A DNA stretch of 50,000 bases from Liolophura sinensis (taxonomy: Eukaryota > Mollusca > Polyplacophora > Chitonida > Chitonidae): the NCBI RefSeq assembly GCF_032854445.1, contig NW_027018263.1:1-50000 (forward strand), read 5' to 3'. A model generated the notes under the pieces. That model made no database searches, had not been told where the DNA came from, and saw nothing but the letters and a program-made list of their open reading frames with translations. Below, piece by piece: positions 18,149 through 28,920 of the stretch (position 1 is the stretch's first letter; the number at the start of each line of letters is the position of its first letter). The translations under genes and the position numbers were made by a program.

Positions 18149-20854
18149 TTACTCATGAGGCAAGTTGTCGAAGAAAGGATGGCAGTCTGCCGGCATGACA
18201 TGTTTCATGGACTGGAGATCATTGAACTTCCTAGCTGAAATCGGACGTGTTTTTCGATACATTGGTTTCCATTCAACATTGGTATCCAGGATCCTCTGTA
18301 GAAGGTCCCCCCACTCTGTGGTATCCGCAAATGAAAGCTTATATCTGACCTTCCCATTGCTGTCGTATTGTAGAGCTCTCAGGTCGTGAACGGTTGGGTC
18401 CCCTGTCTTTTTCCCAGGCCTGATGCTTGTGAGGATGGTGCCTTCCATTTTCTGGAAATCGGTGTGTTTCATCTGCCTTACTTTGTAAGGCGAAGGTCTC
18501 AATCGAGCATTCTGAATAATGACAACGTAATCTCTCTCAGTGAATATGTCGTTCGTCATTCTTTGTTCGATCTTACTGTGCATGCTGTCACACTCCATTT
18601 GGGTGTGACCCGCAACCAGAAACTTTTGTGTTATTGTTACGCCGCATTTCTTGGCCAAAACAGAGTAAGCATTAGCAACAGTCACGTTTCTATTCTGATA
18701 GCCACAACCGTCGCTCCAAATTATGATTTCTTTTAGCGTAGGATTAGCCACGAGGATTTTTTCAAAGTGCTGAAACTGCAAATATGCGATTTGTTATTTG
18801 TAGCTTGGTTTTGTAATACATAGTGCTGGCCTTGGTGTTTGGACATAGTAACACAGCCTGCAGATCCATAGTCCACACTGAATTGTTGGGTCGTTTAAGT
18901 TTTTGTCACGTGTTTTCTCAGATCTGGCCTCATCTTTGAGAGCAGCGTGTGCGTCATACTCTTCCTTAGTTATGTTGCCATGCTTGTATGACACACATAC
19001 ATCACACTAATCTTTCCGGGGAATAAACACGCTATACTTCATCTCGTGAAAGACTTTGCTGAAATGGGCTATGCTAACAGGTCTGACTTTTGATGCTTCG
19101 GCCGCCAGTGTATACCCCCGATGGAGTTGGGAAATAGTAGTTCCTGGGTGAAGAAATTTCCTGTCTTTGTATGTACTTCTGCAATAGTGAGAATCGACTG
19201 TGTGATCCTCTGCGAGTGCAGCGTGTTTACCTGAGAAAACAAATGTCTGCAATTAAGTGGAATGAGGTATAATGTTTTAGCGCAAGTGCCTGGTGACTTC
19301 TGCTGTATTTTCAAATAATTATATTTTTTTCAGTTTATAGCTAAAAAGCTTTTTGTTAAAAGCTATTACCAAAATCAGTTCGATAACTGAGTGCATAGAT
19401 GAAGTGACATAATTTATGGAATAGGTCACATGGAATTTACCAGTTTTAGGGCCACTCTTTTTCGGTCTTTTCGGATTTTCTGTCAACCACGACATGATTG
19501 TTCTCTCAGAAACACCAAGTGTTGAACAAAACCATGGCTTGCAAACACGACGAACAGATCCATCAGGTAGCCTGAGTTTGTAGGCGAATGATGAGTTTCG
19601 TCTTGATGCACTGCCTGCCTTCTTCTGTGTGATCTCAACCTTGAAATAAACATCAATTTTACAATTTTAGTTATCCGCCATTGTAAGTTTATATCAGAAA
19701 ATCTCCCCCAATACATCATTTCAATGTGTCATTAAAGTACAATAAAACTGTTTCCCGTTGACTAGTCACAAAAGTTATAATTATAGTACATTTTAATTCC
19801 GTTGCAATTCGACCACATATATATTGACGTATTGTTGCTGGCTAAAAATGTTGATCACCTTTTCAACCAAAGCTCGGACACAAATCTTTCGCTCTTCCCA
19901 CGAATTCATCGACCAAAATTGCTTAAAAACACCAACTCTCTGGTCCTCCCCTATAGACTGGAAACTCCGCTCTTTTGATTTCTGACAAAATTTTGAAACA
20001 CAAGGTGCTCCCATTTTTTTCTCAGCCAAAGCTTTGCCCTTTTTGTTTGTGTAAGGCATTCCACACAAGCGTGTTTTCTTGCAGACGTTTTGCTTCCAGG
20101 TGGATGGAACGGGACGTTTCTGCCGGGCAGGTTTCTTCTCCTTAAAAATAAATATACTTGAGTTATAGTTTCAAATTATTTTAGTTTCAAATAACTTTAT
20201 TTTCAAATTATTTGAGTTACAAATTATATTAGTTTCAAATAACTTTAATTTCACATTATTTTAGTTTCAAATTACTTTAGTTTCAAATTCTGAATTTCGT
20301 CCTCACTGGAGTGCGGTGCCTCGGTAGTAGAGTTTTCAGCTTGGGCTAATAAATTAGCCATCTGTAACGAAACCGAAGGTGCCACCAGCTCTTCAACGTT
20401 GTCCTCTGTATTGCCATCCGTGAATACAGAGCAAGTGTCCTCTATCTCATCTCCTATTATGTGAAAGTGAAAGTAAATATCGTGACTTACATGTAATTGC
20501 ATTGTTTGTTTCAATGTGCAAGCTTGTTTAACTGCAGAAAGTCACTAGCCCATATTTACATGTTACTATATCAGTTCCTGGGGTTAACTCCCGGATATCT
20601 ATTCAATCAAACCATACAGATTACTTCGGTCACTTATTTGGTCTTGGAAACAGTTTACAACAACAACGCTCATATCAGCCTGTCTGGTTTACACGTTTAT
20701 ATGCCTGGTTTAATTACTGAGTTACTTTATGTCACAGTACAAATATGCGATAATTCAAATTGGAATACTTACCGCTAGAGATAGGTTCCCCAATCATTGC
20801 TATAACAGCGTCTAAGGTGAGGTTGCTGACCTGTCTTTTAGGAGGGTCAGCCAT
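18149..20854 (-). pseudogene. DUF7869-like putative transposase, six recognisable exons, disrupted
   Basis: Exon 1 20854-20773 (MADPPKRQVSNLTLDAVI..., donor GTAAGT). Exon 2 from 20453 after a good acceptor, joining in phase (GDEIEDTCSVFTDG); its 3' end lies in a TTTCAAAT-type repeat and is uncertain. Exon 3 20140-19859 (WKQNVCKKTRLCGMPYTNKK; CQKSKERSF; FKQFWSMNSWEERK). Exon 4 19639-19441 (SSFAYKLRLPDGSVRRVCKP, FCSTLGVSERT). Exon 5 from 19230 (DHTVDSHYCRS, FIPRKD). Exon 6 18775-18149 with WSDGCGYQNRN and GHTQMECDSMHSKIE, the RNase H-like signature of these proteins. Damage: TAG at 19009-19007 where relatives have Gln, a frameshift near 18875 before MDLQAVLLCPNTKAS, and about 35-40 residues missing before exon 6. 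Family named from memory; a transposase role is inferred from the element around it. Confidence 0.7.
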
Positions 20855-20872
20855 GCTGATATTGAATAAAAA

Positions 20873-21072
20873 TGCCTAAGTCACATCATTTTCACTTAGG
20901 CACTTCAGACAATCTGCCCAAGTCACACCGCTGACTTAGGCAATTATTCTACTGGTGAATTACAAGCACTTGGGTAACCCTTTTGGGTTAGGCTTATACA
21001 CAACATGATGTATCCCATCAAGCAGATTTGACTTAGGCAAAAATCTCAAAATGTTAAAAAATGACTTAGGCA
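20873..21072. repeat. Right subterminal TGACTTAGGCA-type motifs (six copies)
   Basis: Positions 20873-20883 (TGCCTAAGTCA), 20892-20902 (TCACTTAGGCA), 20915-20925 (TGCCCAAGTCA), 20932-20942, 21029-21039 and 21062-21072 (TGACTTAGGCA). They occur in both orientations, immediately upstream of exon 1 (20854), so they could also act on the gene's promoter. Confidence 0.65.
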
Positions 21073-21097
21073 ATAATTTTATTAGGGTGACGATATG

Positions 21098-21811
21098 ATG
21101 GATTTAAAACACAGTCGTAGACAGGGAAGCTAAAGCTGCCCTTAATAAATCATCATGTAATATTAAGACCCCATATTCTGATTTTATGTCTAATATTCTT
21201 AAATATATTCGTCGCCTTTGTAAGGGTGGTTGGGGTTTAGAGGTGTTAAATAAACTGCACACTATTTACCCTGTCATTAGCTATAATTCTTATACACATG
21301 GTATGTCTCCCCCAGACAAAGTATTTTTAACAAGGTGTCGTGTCGTTATTTTCTTCTTCATGTGGGTACTGCCCCACATTGTGTTGGATGTGATGCTCAA
21401 TACGGCACGAAACATATCCTTGTTGACTGTGTAGATTTTGCTCCTGAGCAGGAAAACTTCTACACAGTCAACACAATTCGATATATTTGACAGCATTGCT
21501 GGCGATGCAGCCTTAAATTATTTAAAGGCCAGTGGCCCGTATTATAAAATATAGTTCGTAATAAATATATACAAATAAATCATATATTCATACGCTTTTT
21601 ATATACAGATATAATTATATTGTAGTTTTCTATTTTTATCTAAAGTTTGGTTCTTTTTAGAAAGAGGTCTAAAACATGTTTGTCTATTTTGGTTTTATGT
21701 TATGTGTTCCCCATTGTATCAAAAATGATTGACTCGCTCCTGTTTTAAACCTGTTCTCGCCACGATTGGCTGCAGAATTGCCGATGTGGCATTAAGCCAT
21801 AATCATTCATT
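21098..21811 (+). pseudogene. End of LINE ORF2 and 3' UTR (copy g)
   Basis: Continues RNase H after the transposon: NTVVD-like TVVDREAKAALN, SNILKYIRRLCKGGWGLEVL, NKLHTIYPVISYNSYTHGMS, then frameshifts. The C-terminal CX2CX7HX4C of other copies survives only partly (C V G C D A region out of frame near 21390). 3' UTR from about 21555 to 21811. Confidence 0.75.
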
Positions 21812-22855
21812 CTGGAGTCTTAATAATGAATATATGAAAAACACCAATCAAAAAAAAAAAAAAATACAGTTTTTAGGTGGCTCGCCATATACTTATATTG
21901 TAAAAAAACTTTTGATATCGAAATAAGGCCAGATCTGACCAATGGAAGTGGCTAAAAAGTAGATTAATTTTTAGAACTGATTAAAATCATAAAACAAACA
22001 CACTATCTGGAGCCCCTTAACATCGCGATAATCAATCTACAAGAATTATTTTTTGTACTTTGTGATGTTTTCATTTTATGACTAAATACATACCAAACGT
22101 TTTACAAAACCGTCCTATGTAAATAACACGGGAGCTTTCTCCTGGACTGCATGAAACCATTGACTGCATTTTACCGTGGGAACGGGCGTCAGCTCTGCAA
22201 CAATGTATTCTTTCTGTCTTTTGTCCTCGGATATCAGCAGATCAAAACCGCCCAATCTCTAATTCAGTCTTCAGAACTTTGCCAATTTAAAATGATGCTT
22301 GGCAGTGTACGGCTCAAATCCAATACATCCCTTCACATTTTTTTCGTGTTTTTTACAATTATCATGAACTCTATGACATCGAGCTACCAGAAGTCGTGAA
22401 AATTTTAGTTGGACAACCGCTTTAATTTTATATTGTGATCATATCAAACATCATGCACTTACTTCTGTTTGAAACATTTTCTCGACACTATATATGGCTG
22501 AAATATTGCCAGTGTGGTGTTAAGCCATAATCATTGAATCATTCATTTACTCTGCTTGAGCACCACTGTTCAAATGCTGTGACTGTAAGGCCCTCAATCA
22601 AAAAAGGTCGCGTCTTTGGGACTGGGAATCGACTACAAGTGGTGGGTTCAACCCATAAACCTGACCTCCGTGGTTAAATTGAAACATTCGTAAATTACAG
22701 TTATTACACAGCAGTTGAAGACAACAAAATTGTGATAAGTGCTTTTGTCAAATTTAATGTATTAAATGACGATGTTCTATTTTTAAATAAAAATCATTTT
22801 CAATATGCACAAACCATGCAATCTATAATCTATCTCATTCTCTTCTACTTTGCAG
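21812..22855. other. No gene recognised; one LINE 3' end scrap
   Basis: Includes an A-rich run (21848-21863) and, at 22475-22549, a short LINE 3' end (TATATGGCTGAAATATTGCC, TTAAGCCATAATCATT). Open frames up to 82 codons, no domain. The last bases are a polypyrimidine tract (TCATTCTCTTCTACTTTGCAG) leading into the exon at 22856. Confidence 0.5.
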
Positions 22856-22906
22856 ACACCAAGATGATGTTTGTATACATTACTCTGTCCATTTTGACCG
22901 TCATAG
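22856..22906 (+). CDS. Candidate host gene, exon with start codon and signal peptide
   Basis: Acceptor TTCTCTTCTACTTTGCAG / ACACCAAG and donor GTCATAG / GTAAGATG are both close to consensus, with a 51-bp exon between them. Two ATGs (22864, 22867) follow an acceptable start context; the reading MMFVYITLSILTVI is a short hydrophobic leader as in a signal peptide. The exon ends in phase 1 with one G. The next good exon, 35966-36415, starts with GC in the same phase (G+GC = Gly). An upstream non-coding exon must exist because this exon starts at an acceptor; I could not place it. Alternative: a chance splice pair in intergenic DNA. Confidence 0.45.
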
Positions 22907-23853
22907 GTAAGATGCTTCAGTAAACGTGCAACTTTTTACCATTCCATCAATATTAGTTTCTGCGTCTATCCTACATTCTGGTTTTAAATATTTTATATGG
23001 AAATAAAGTGACAAATATATAATATAACTTCACGAAATGCTCTACCCCAAACGATTTCCAATGTCAGCTCAGTGTCATTAAAAAAATCTCTTCTTAAAAC
23101 GGGAATACATGCAGACAGGTGACATATCAAGAAGTCATGCACATAAAAGAACCTCTTAGCTAGTGGTACAGTGGCAAGTAATAAGCATGTTACATTTTCC
23201 AGACTCGCATCGGAGCCCGTGCAGGCGCTGAATGTTTTGCGAAAAAGAGGACACAGGACAGTTAGAAGAAAATGCCTCTTGAGCAAGATTTCACCGATGT
23301 AGTGATACCTTTTCACACATCATGTTTATTTTCGATAAAAAAAACATGTCTTACTTGAGGATAATTGCTAATCAATCATCATATAGGTTACTCTAGGTCT
23401 AGGCCATGTTGATTTCAAATCTACCATGAAATATAACTTTTTAGGCCAAGTTAGGTTGGGAATCAAAATGAAGTAGATGTCACGTACAACTACCAAGAAT
23501 AAATACATGCCAACTCTATAATTTAACCTGCTCTGTTGCTTGTGAATACTAAATAATGTTCACTTTGTAAAAATCTACAGCTGCCTTTATTACAAAAGAA
23601 TAAATGCTGCTATCGATGTTCTCTCAACATTTGCTTGACACACACTTAGAACTTTCACCACTTCTGCCCTGGTTATAAATTACATCATAAGCTGAATCAA
23701 ACAGTGACCTAATTGGTGATAGGCTAAACTACATAAAGGAGAGCGCTTTATTTTATGCTAAATGCGACGACAACAAGCGATTGAAAAATCATAGACCAAT
23801 GACATCTAACAATTGCAATCAACTGTAATTTTTTGTGCCCAATTTTGCTTAAG
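22907..23853. other. Putative intron sequence, nothing certain
   Basis: No confident gene. At about 23095-23165 the minus strand reads FFYVHDFLICHLS, recalling the LINE stretch SLYVDDFLICYRA, so this may be a very old LINE piece, but neighbouring sequence does not match. Confidence 0.4.
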
Positions 23854-23865
23854 ACATGGTAATAT

Positions 23866-24128
23866 TTATTTATTTGATTGGTGTTTTACGCCGTACTCAA
23901 GAATATTTCACTTATACGACGGCGGTCAGCATTATGGTGGGTGGAAACCGGGCAGAGCCCGGGGGAAACCCACGACCATCCGCAGGTTGCTGGCAGATCT
24001 TCCCACATAAGGCCGGAGAGGAAGACAGCATGAGCTGGACTTGAACTCACAGCGATCGCATTGGTGAGAGGCTCCTGGGTCATTACGCTGCGCTAGCGCG
24101 CTAACCGACTGAGCCACGGAGGCCCCTA
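23866..24128 (-). mobile_element. Complete tRNA-derived SINE with 12-bp target duplication
   Basis: Perfect direct repeats ACATGGTAATAT at 23854-23865 and 24129-24140 bracket it. On the minus strand it starts with a tRNA-like head: GGGCCTCCGTGGCTCAGTCG (box A TGGCTCAGTCGG) and a box-B-like GAGTTCAAGTCC, then a central domain (GCCAGCAACCTGCGGATGGT, CCCGGGCTCTGCCCGGTTTC) and a tail ending GTAAAACACCAATCAAATAA. The central domain resembles the conserved core of MetaSINE-type mollusc SINEs (from memory). Transcribed by RNA polymerase III from the internal boxes; moved by a LINE's RT. Confidence 0.9.
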
Positions 24129-24552
24129 ACATGGTAATATGGGGCGTGTAAATGGTTTCTATTCATGCATTCACATGATCTGTTTGAATAGAACCCAGAC
24201 TGGGATATATTCTCAAGAGGACGTATTTCATCGGTTACGTGTGGCCATTTGTCAACTGTCACATTGTCATCGCTGCTTTGATTTCAATCTCTGTGAATGA
24301 ATGAATGATTATGGCTTAACACCACATCGGCAATATTTCAGCCATATCGTGCCGAGAACAAGGTGAAAACTGGAGACGGTTAAGGTTTTCGTTATGACAA
24401 TATGAACATCAAAAGAAAAACAAAAAGCACAGACATGTTTCAAATCGTATAAAAGAAAAATAAGAGTTAAAACTCAAAAACCAGGATTATAGTACATGTA
24501 TAAATGTATATGTATGTAAATGTTTATCTATGCTATCTATGACAATGAAAAT

Positions 24553-27500
24553 TTATATTTTATGACATAGGCCTATGACCTTCAAATAATTTATGACCAC
24601 ATTGCCAGCGATGCTGTCAAATAAATTATACATAGAGTTGACTGTGTAGAACCTTTGCCGAACGTGGGCAAAGTCTACACAATCAACCAAGATATGTTTG
24701 ATGCCGTATTCTGCATCACATCCAACACACTCGGGAGCACTGCTCCCATCTAAGATGAAATTGTGTGTAACATGAGAATGCCCAAAACGACACCTCGTTA
24801 AAACTACTTGGTGTCTACGAGACAATTGACAAGTATAGGCATTGTAGCCAATGACAGGATGGATGGCATACAGTTTATTTTGGATCTGCAAGTCCAATTC
24901 ACCCTGCCAAAGGCGACGAATATTAGACTTCACCTCAGTATAACGGATTTTAACCCCGAGATACAGGTTTATATAGGGCCGCTTTCGCTTCCCTGTCCAC
25001 GAATGTGTTTCCATGGATACCAGTGTGACTTGGTATCCAACAGAATATAATATCTTTACCTCTTTTTATTAGTTTTCGGTGTTTGGCTATTATCTCAAGT
25101 ATCAATGGATTTTTTAATTTATTATTCTCAATTGCCAAAAGGCAAGACAGCGAGTCGCTGCATATCACTGCCCTCTGGGCATGCCCAAAAACACATGATA
25201 AGGTCAGGAGTATAGCCCTGGCCTCTGCAGAAAAGATAAAACATGAAGGTGGCAGGCGAAGAGAAGTGACCCGCTGATCTAAGACAGCCCCAGCCGCAAC
25301 CCTGTCCCCATCCTTTGACCTATCAATATATATAAATTTATAATCCATATAATCAGCCTTGATTTCAGCAGAACTTTGCTGAATTATAAGATCATTTGTA
25401 CTTGATTTATTATTTTATGTAGATCAAATATTAGATTAGTTTGTAGAAGAAGCCATGGAGGAGACTCCGGAAAAGACACCGGAGCTATATCCTCCAGCTT
25501 GATGTTAGCACCCACAATATGGTCCCTTAGGCGAAGACCGAACGAAGGGATCTTGTTAGGACATTTAGTACATTTGTCTACATATAATGGATTGAAAACA
25601 CAGTCGTAGGCAGGGTCTCTTGGATGAGCGTTAAGCTTTGTAGCATATTGAAGGCTCAGTTTTATACGATGATATAAAGAAGGTCCATTAGTCTCCACGT
25701 ATAAACTCTCTACTCTGGGGAGGTTCTAAAAGCGCCAAGGCTGAGTCTCGAACCTTGGTGATGAACAGGATACAACATTTTAATGTACGACTTCCTAGCA
25801 AAAGCGTAAATGATGGATTCATAGTCCACGTCAGACCTCACCAAAGAACGATATATATTAAGTAGAACTGATCGGTCAGCACCCCAACTGGTGCTAGACA
25901 TGACCTTGATTATATCGAGAGCCTTCGTACATTTAGCTTTAAGCATTTTGATATGAGGTATAAAAGATAATTTCTTATCAAATATAACCCCGACAAATTT
26001 ATTTTCTCCAACGATTTTCACTGGTTCGCCATAAAAAGTTCAGGGTCTAGATGGAGTTCCGTTTATTACAAAAATGCACACCGACGGTTTTAGACGTTCA
26101 AAATCTAAAACCATTGGCAACTGCCCATTTCTCGATCTTATAAAGACAAAGTTGCGGTTGCTGCTCAATGTTATTCATATTTTTAGCAGGTTAGCATATA
26201 AGGAAATCATCTACATATAAAGAACTCTCAGTGCCAGATGTCAATGTTTTAGCCAAACTATTAATTTTTATTCTGAACAGTGTTGGTGAAATGATACTGC
26301 CATCTCCTGCTGACGACAGTCAGAAAGAGTGGACCCCCCCCCCCCCTTCCCACACACCCACACACGAGCTTTAAAATGACGATCAGATAAAAACTAAGAT
26401 ATAAATAAAGGTAAGTGACCCTTTAATCGCATATCCGCGAGGTCTTTTAAAATAATAAATTTTTAAATTTCTCCATGTGGTGTCGTAGGCCTTTTCAAGG
26501 TCGAAAAATATGAACACCACATGTTCGTTATTAATGAAACCATTACGAATAAATGCTTCAAATCGTACGCGGTGATCCATAATTGATCTGTTTGCCGAAA
26601 ACCACAATGAATAAAAAGAAACCAAACAAGTCTGTCGTTTATCATCCGTTTTAAAGTCTTACATACGGAGCTGGTCGGAGCTATCGCACAGTAATTATTT
26701 GGATAGCTATGATCCTTACCCGGTTTAGGGACTGGGATAATACACGCCTCTCTCCATGATGACGTGATAAGCATGTGCAACACAGTCTTAAGTGGCGGAG
26801 ATAGTAAATGGTTCAGAAGCTTACAATATATATTATCTGGGCCGCAGGCAGTATCATGTGTCTTTTCCAATGAAGTTTTAAGCCCCTCAATCGAAAACGG
26901 TTGATAATAATCCTCCAAATTATTAGAAGAAAGGGGCAGTTTTATTTTCTCCTTCTCTTCTTTAATATGCTGAAACTCAGCAGTGTAGTGCTCTGCAGAA
27001 GATTTCTGAGATGTTGTTTCAGCTAGTTTATTGGATATATCAGACGGAGAAGTTAATAAGGTGTCTCCACTTGCTGAACTTTGTTTTTGCCCTTAAGTTT
27101 CTGAACCATGTTCCAGATCTTACCCATGGGTCTTTTTGACATAATGCCTGAAACAAAATTTCGCCAACAAGATCGTCTCGTGGACTTGAGTAATCGCCGA
27201 GCCCTAGCTCTAAACACACGGACCTGGTTTAAGTTATTATTAGTAGGACAATGATTAGATCTGCGCTCGGCCTTTTTACGATCCTTTATGGCTTTGCGCC
27301 AGTCATTATCATATTAGGGTTTACTTTTGGACTTCGGATTTGTCGAGGTCTTTGGTACGGTTCTATCGGCTGCTGTTAACATAAGTTCATTAAATTTTAT
27401 CAAAGGATCAGCAGTAGTATTGAGATTCTCTGGGGTGATATTAGCCTCACAAAACATCTCAAATTCTACCCAATCTGCTTTATCAAATTTCCACCTGGCT

Positions 27501-28133
27501 ACACGTTCTAAAGAATCAGAAGTGAGATGCTCCGGGACAATAGGAAAATGGTCACTACCTCAGAGATCTTCATGCACCTTAAGTGATGGATCCGTGATAG
27601 TGACATCGATAGCAGAATATGAACCATCATTGAAATAACACAGTTCATCTTTCGATAGAAAATCTTCCAATATTTTGCCTTTATTATTTGTATTATTACA
27701 ACCCCATAAGGGGTTATGTGCATTAAAATCCCCAATAATTATACAAGGGGGTGACAGCTGTTTTTTCAAGTTATGTAATTCAGAGATTGACAAAGAAGTA
27801 TGAGGAAGAATATAGATCGAACATAAAGTAACTGTTTCCGACAAAACACGGACGGCCACAAACTGAAGCTCACTAACGAGATCCACAGGGCTGTGAATTA
27901 TATTATTATTTACGAAAACAAGAGCCGCCACAAGCTCGCTCTTCCTCGCCAGAATGAGTTCTGTAAAGTCTATAATTTTTAGGAGATAGTTTATCTTTGT
28001 CAGGTTTCTTCAGGTAAGTTTCCTAGAGACACAAGGCTACTGCATTTAAAGATTGAACTAGTTGTGTTATTTCAATAAAATTTACCTGAAGACCTCGACA
28101 ATTGCATTGTATAATTTTGTCTAAGGAAGACAT
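24553..28133 (-). pseudogene. LINE ORF2 (endonuclease-RT-RNase H), copy h
   Basis: Starts ATGTCTTCCTTAGACAAAAT at 28133. Endonuclease: IIGDFNAHNPLWG intact, then YSAIDVTITDPSL. RT: CGPDNIYCKLLNHLLSPPLK, REACIIPVPKPGKDH, FFDLEKAYDTTW, and a YVDD box near 26205-26220. RNase H: FSAEARAILLTLSC, CSDSLSCLLAIENNK, FCWIPSHTGIHGNTFVDREA (first Asp in the frame at 25348: YIDRSKDG instead of YTDGSKDG). C-terminus: CVGCDAEYGIKHILVDC, a CX2CX7HX4C. Role: nicks DNA, reverse-transcribes LINE RNA, removes RNA from the hybrid. Several frameshifts, an internal TGA-type loss near 27950 and a C run at 26335-26346 break it. Confidence 0.88.
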
Positions 28134-28135
28134 TA
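28131..28135 (-). promoter_or_regulatory. TAATG at the ORF1/ORF2 border, copy h
   Basis: TAATG retained (minus strand, CTTGATAATGTCTTCC), but a small upstream deletion puts ORF1 out of frame with the TAA in this copy. ATG of ORF2 is 28133-28131. Confidence 0.5.
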
Positions 28136-28918
28136 TCAAGAAAGGACCGAGGACGACCCCTTTGGGGGGATCTACTAGGAGATCTCCCTGGTGCAGATGA
28201 TGTATCCATCAGGTCTACACATGAAGTTGAAGGATCAACGTCCTCCAACGATCCAAACTTATTATAAGTTTGGATTGGGTCCCTAGTGGCCGTAGAGGGA
28301 CGCTCCAGGGGGCCACTAGGTTTATCCTTTTTATGATTTTTCTCCGATTTATTTTTATCACCCGTTGTTTTCTGTGAATAATCAACGGGTTTATTAGATT
28401 TAGATTTATTAGGGCATGGCGTGTGTTCGGATAAAGAAACTGCAGCAGAATTCGGTTTTTTAATAAGATTTATATCGGTTTGTGCTGATGAACTGGCCGT
28501 GTCACTCAAGGGTTTCATGACTAGTTTCTGTGGCTGTTCTCAGCCAATGGGCCAAGTAAAAGTTGTTTGGACCCCCACAGAAACAGTGGTTTTCCTAACA
28601 ACATTTGTATATGTAGATGTAGTAAGGCCATGTGTGGCTTGGCTTCCTGATAAGATATATTATTTTTACATTTTTGAGTTATCTGTTTTTTTTTTGAAGA
28701 GAGGGTAGTCCTTTGAAGAGGCCATGTGAGCTCCACTACAGTTCACACATTTTACTGTTTTTGTGCAGTCGAAGTCCTCATGACCTGCTTCCGCACAAGT
28801 AAGGCAGACCAGTGTATTGCAGCATTGACTCCTGCCATGGCCAAACCGCTGGCAGGAGAAACACGGGTGGGGTTAGGTATAAATAGCACCACCATAACAC
28901 TATACGACTCAATAAATA
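28131..28918 (-). pseudogene. LINE ORF1, C-terminal part, copy h
   Basis: Downstream half of ORF1 after the Tc1-A2 insertion: zinc knuckle CFSCQRFGHGRSQC-like sequence near 28830-28860, then an open region of 148 codons (28518-28072) rich in Lys, Ser and Pro (KPVDYSQKTTGDKNKSEKNH, SLEDVDPSTSCVDLMDTSS). A deletion of about 25 bp has removed the usual HKDKSPLRLPP end so that ORF1 here runs past the TAATG in another frame. Confidence 0.8.
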
Positions 28919-28920
28919 TA

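Larger units (their letters stand above)
17816..21097 (-). mobile_element. DNA transposon with DUF7869-like transposase, 37-bp inverted ends
   Basis: Ends 17816-17852 and 21061-21097 are inverted copies matching at 34 of 37 positions (outer part CATATCGTCAyCCTAATAAA). The 3282 bp between the outer bases interrupt a LINE RNase H codon run (GGTATCTA / ATGGATTTAAAACACAGTCG; empty-site equivalent GGTATCCATGGAAACACAGTC). Inside lies a single spliced gene on the minus strand, with TGACTTAGGCA-type motifs near both ends. The target duplication cannot be settled because the ends run into palindromic CAT/ATG. I know of no standard superfamily name for these ends. Confidence 0.8.
12443..21811 (+). mobile_element. 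LINE copy g: ORF2 and 3' UTR, split by four insertions
   Basis: LINE pieces at 12443-12916, 14446-14910, 16439-16749, 16901-17815 and 21098-21811 join in order to an ORF2 3' two thirds plus 3' UTR of about 2.9 kb. They are separated by Tc1-B, Tc1-C, an R340 piece and the DUF7869-type transposon. The 3' end reads CAGAATTGCCGATGTGGCAT and TAAGCCATAATCATTCATTC. The 5' truncation is at the linker after the endonuclease. Confidence 0.85.

Noticed and set aside
18386-18736. 116-codon plus-strand open frame
   Set aside because: Antisense shadow of the last DUF7869-like exon.
20160-20290. TTTCAAATTATTTTAG repeats as a CRISPR-like array
   Set aside because: Units are contiguous and degenerate without spacers, in an animal transposon intron; a slippage-type tandem repeat.
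23095-23165. Possible ancient RT piece (FFYVHDFLICH)
   Set aside because: Match restricted to about 15 codons; neighbouring codons do not match the LINE, so coincidence cannot be excluded.
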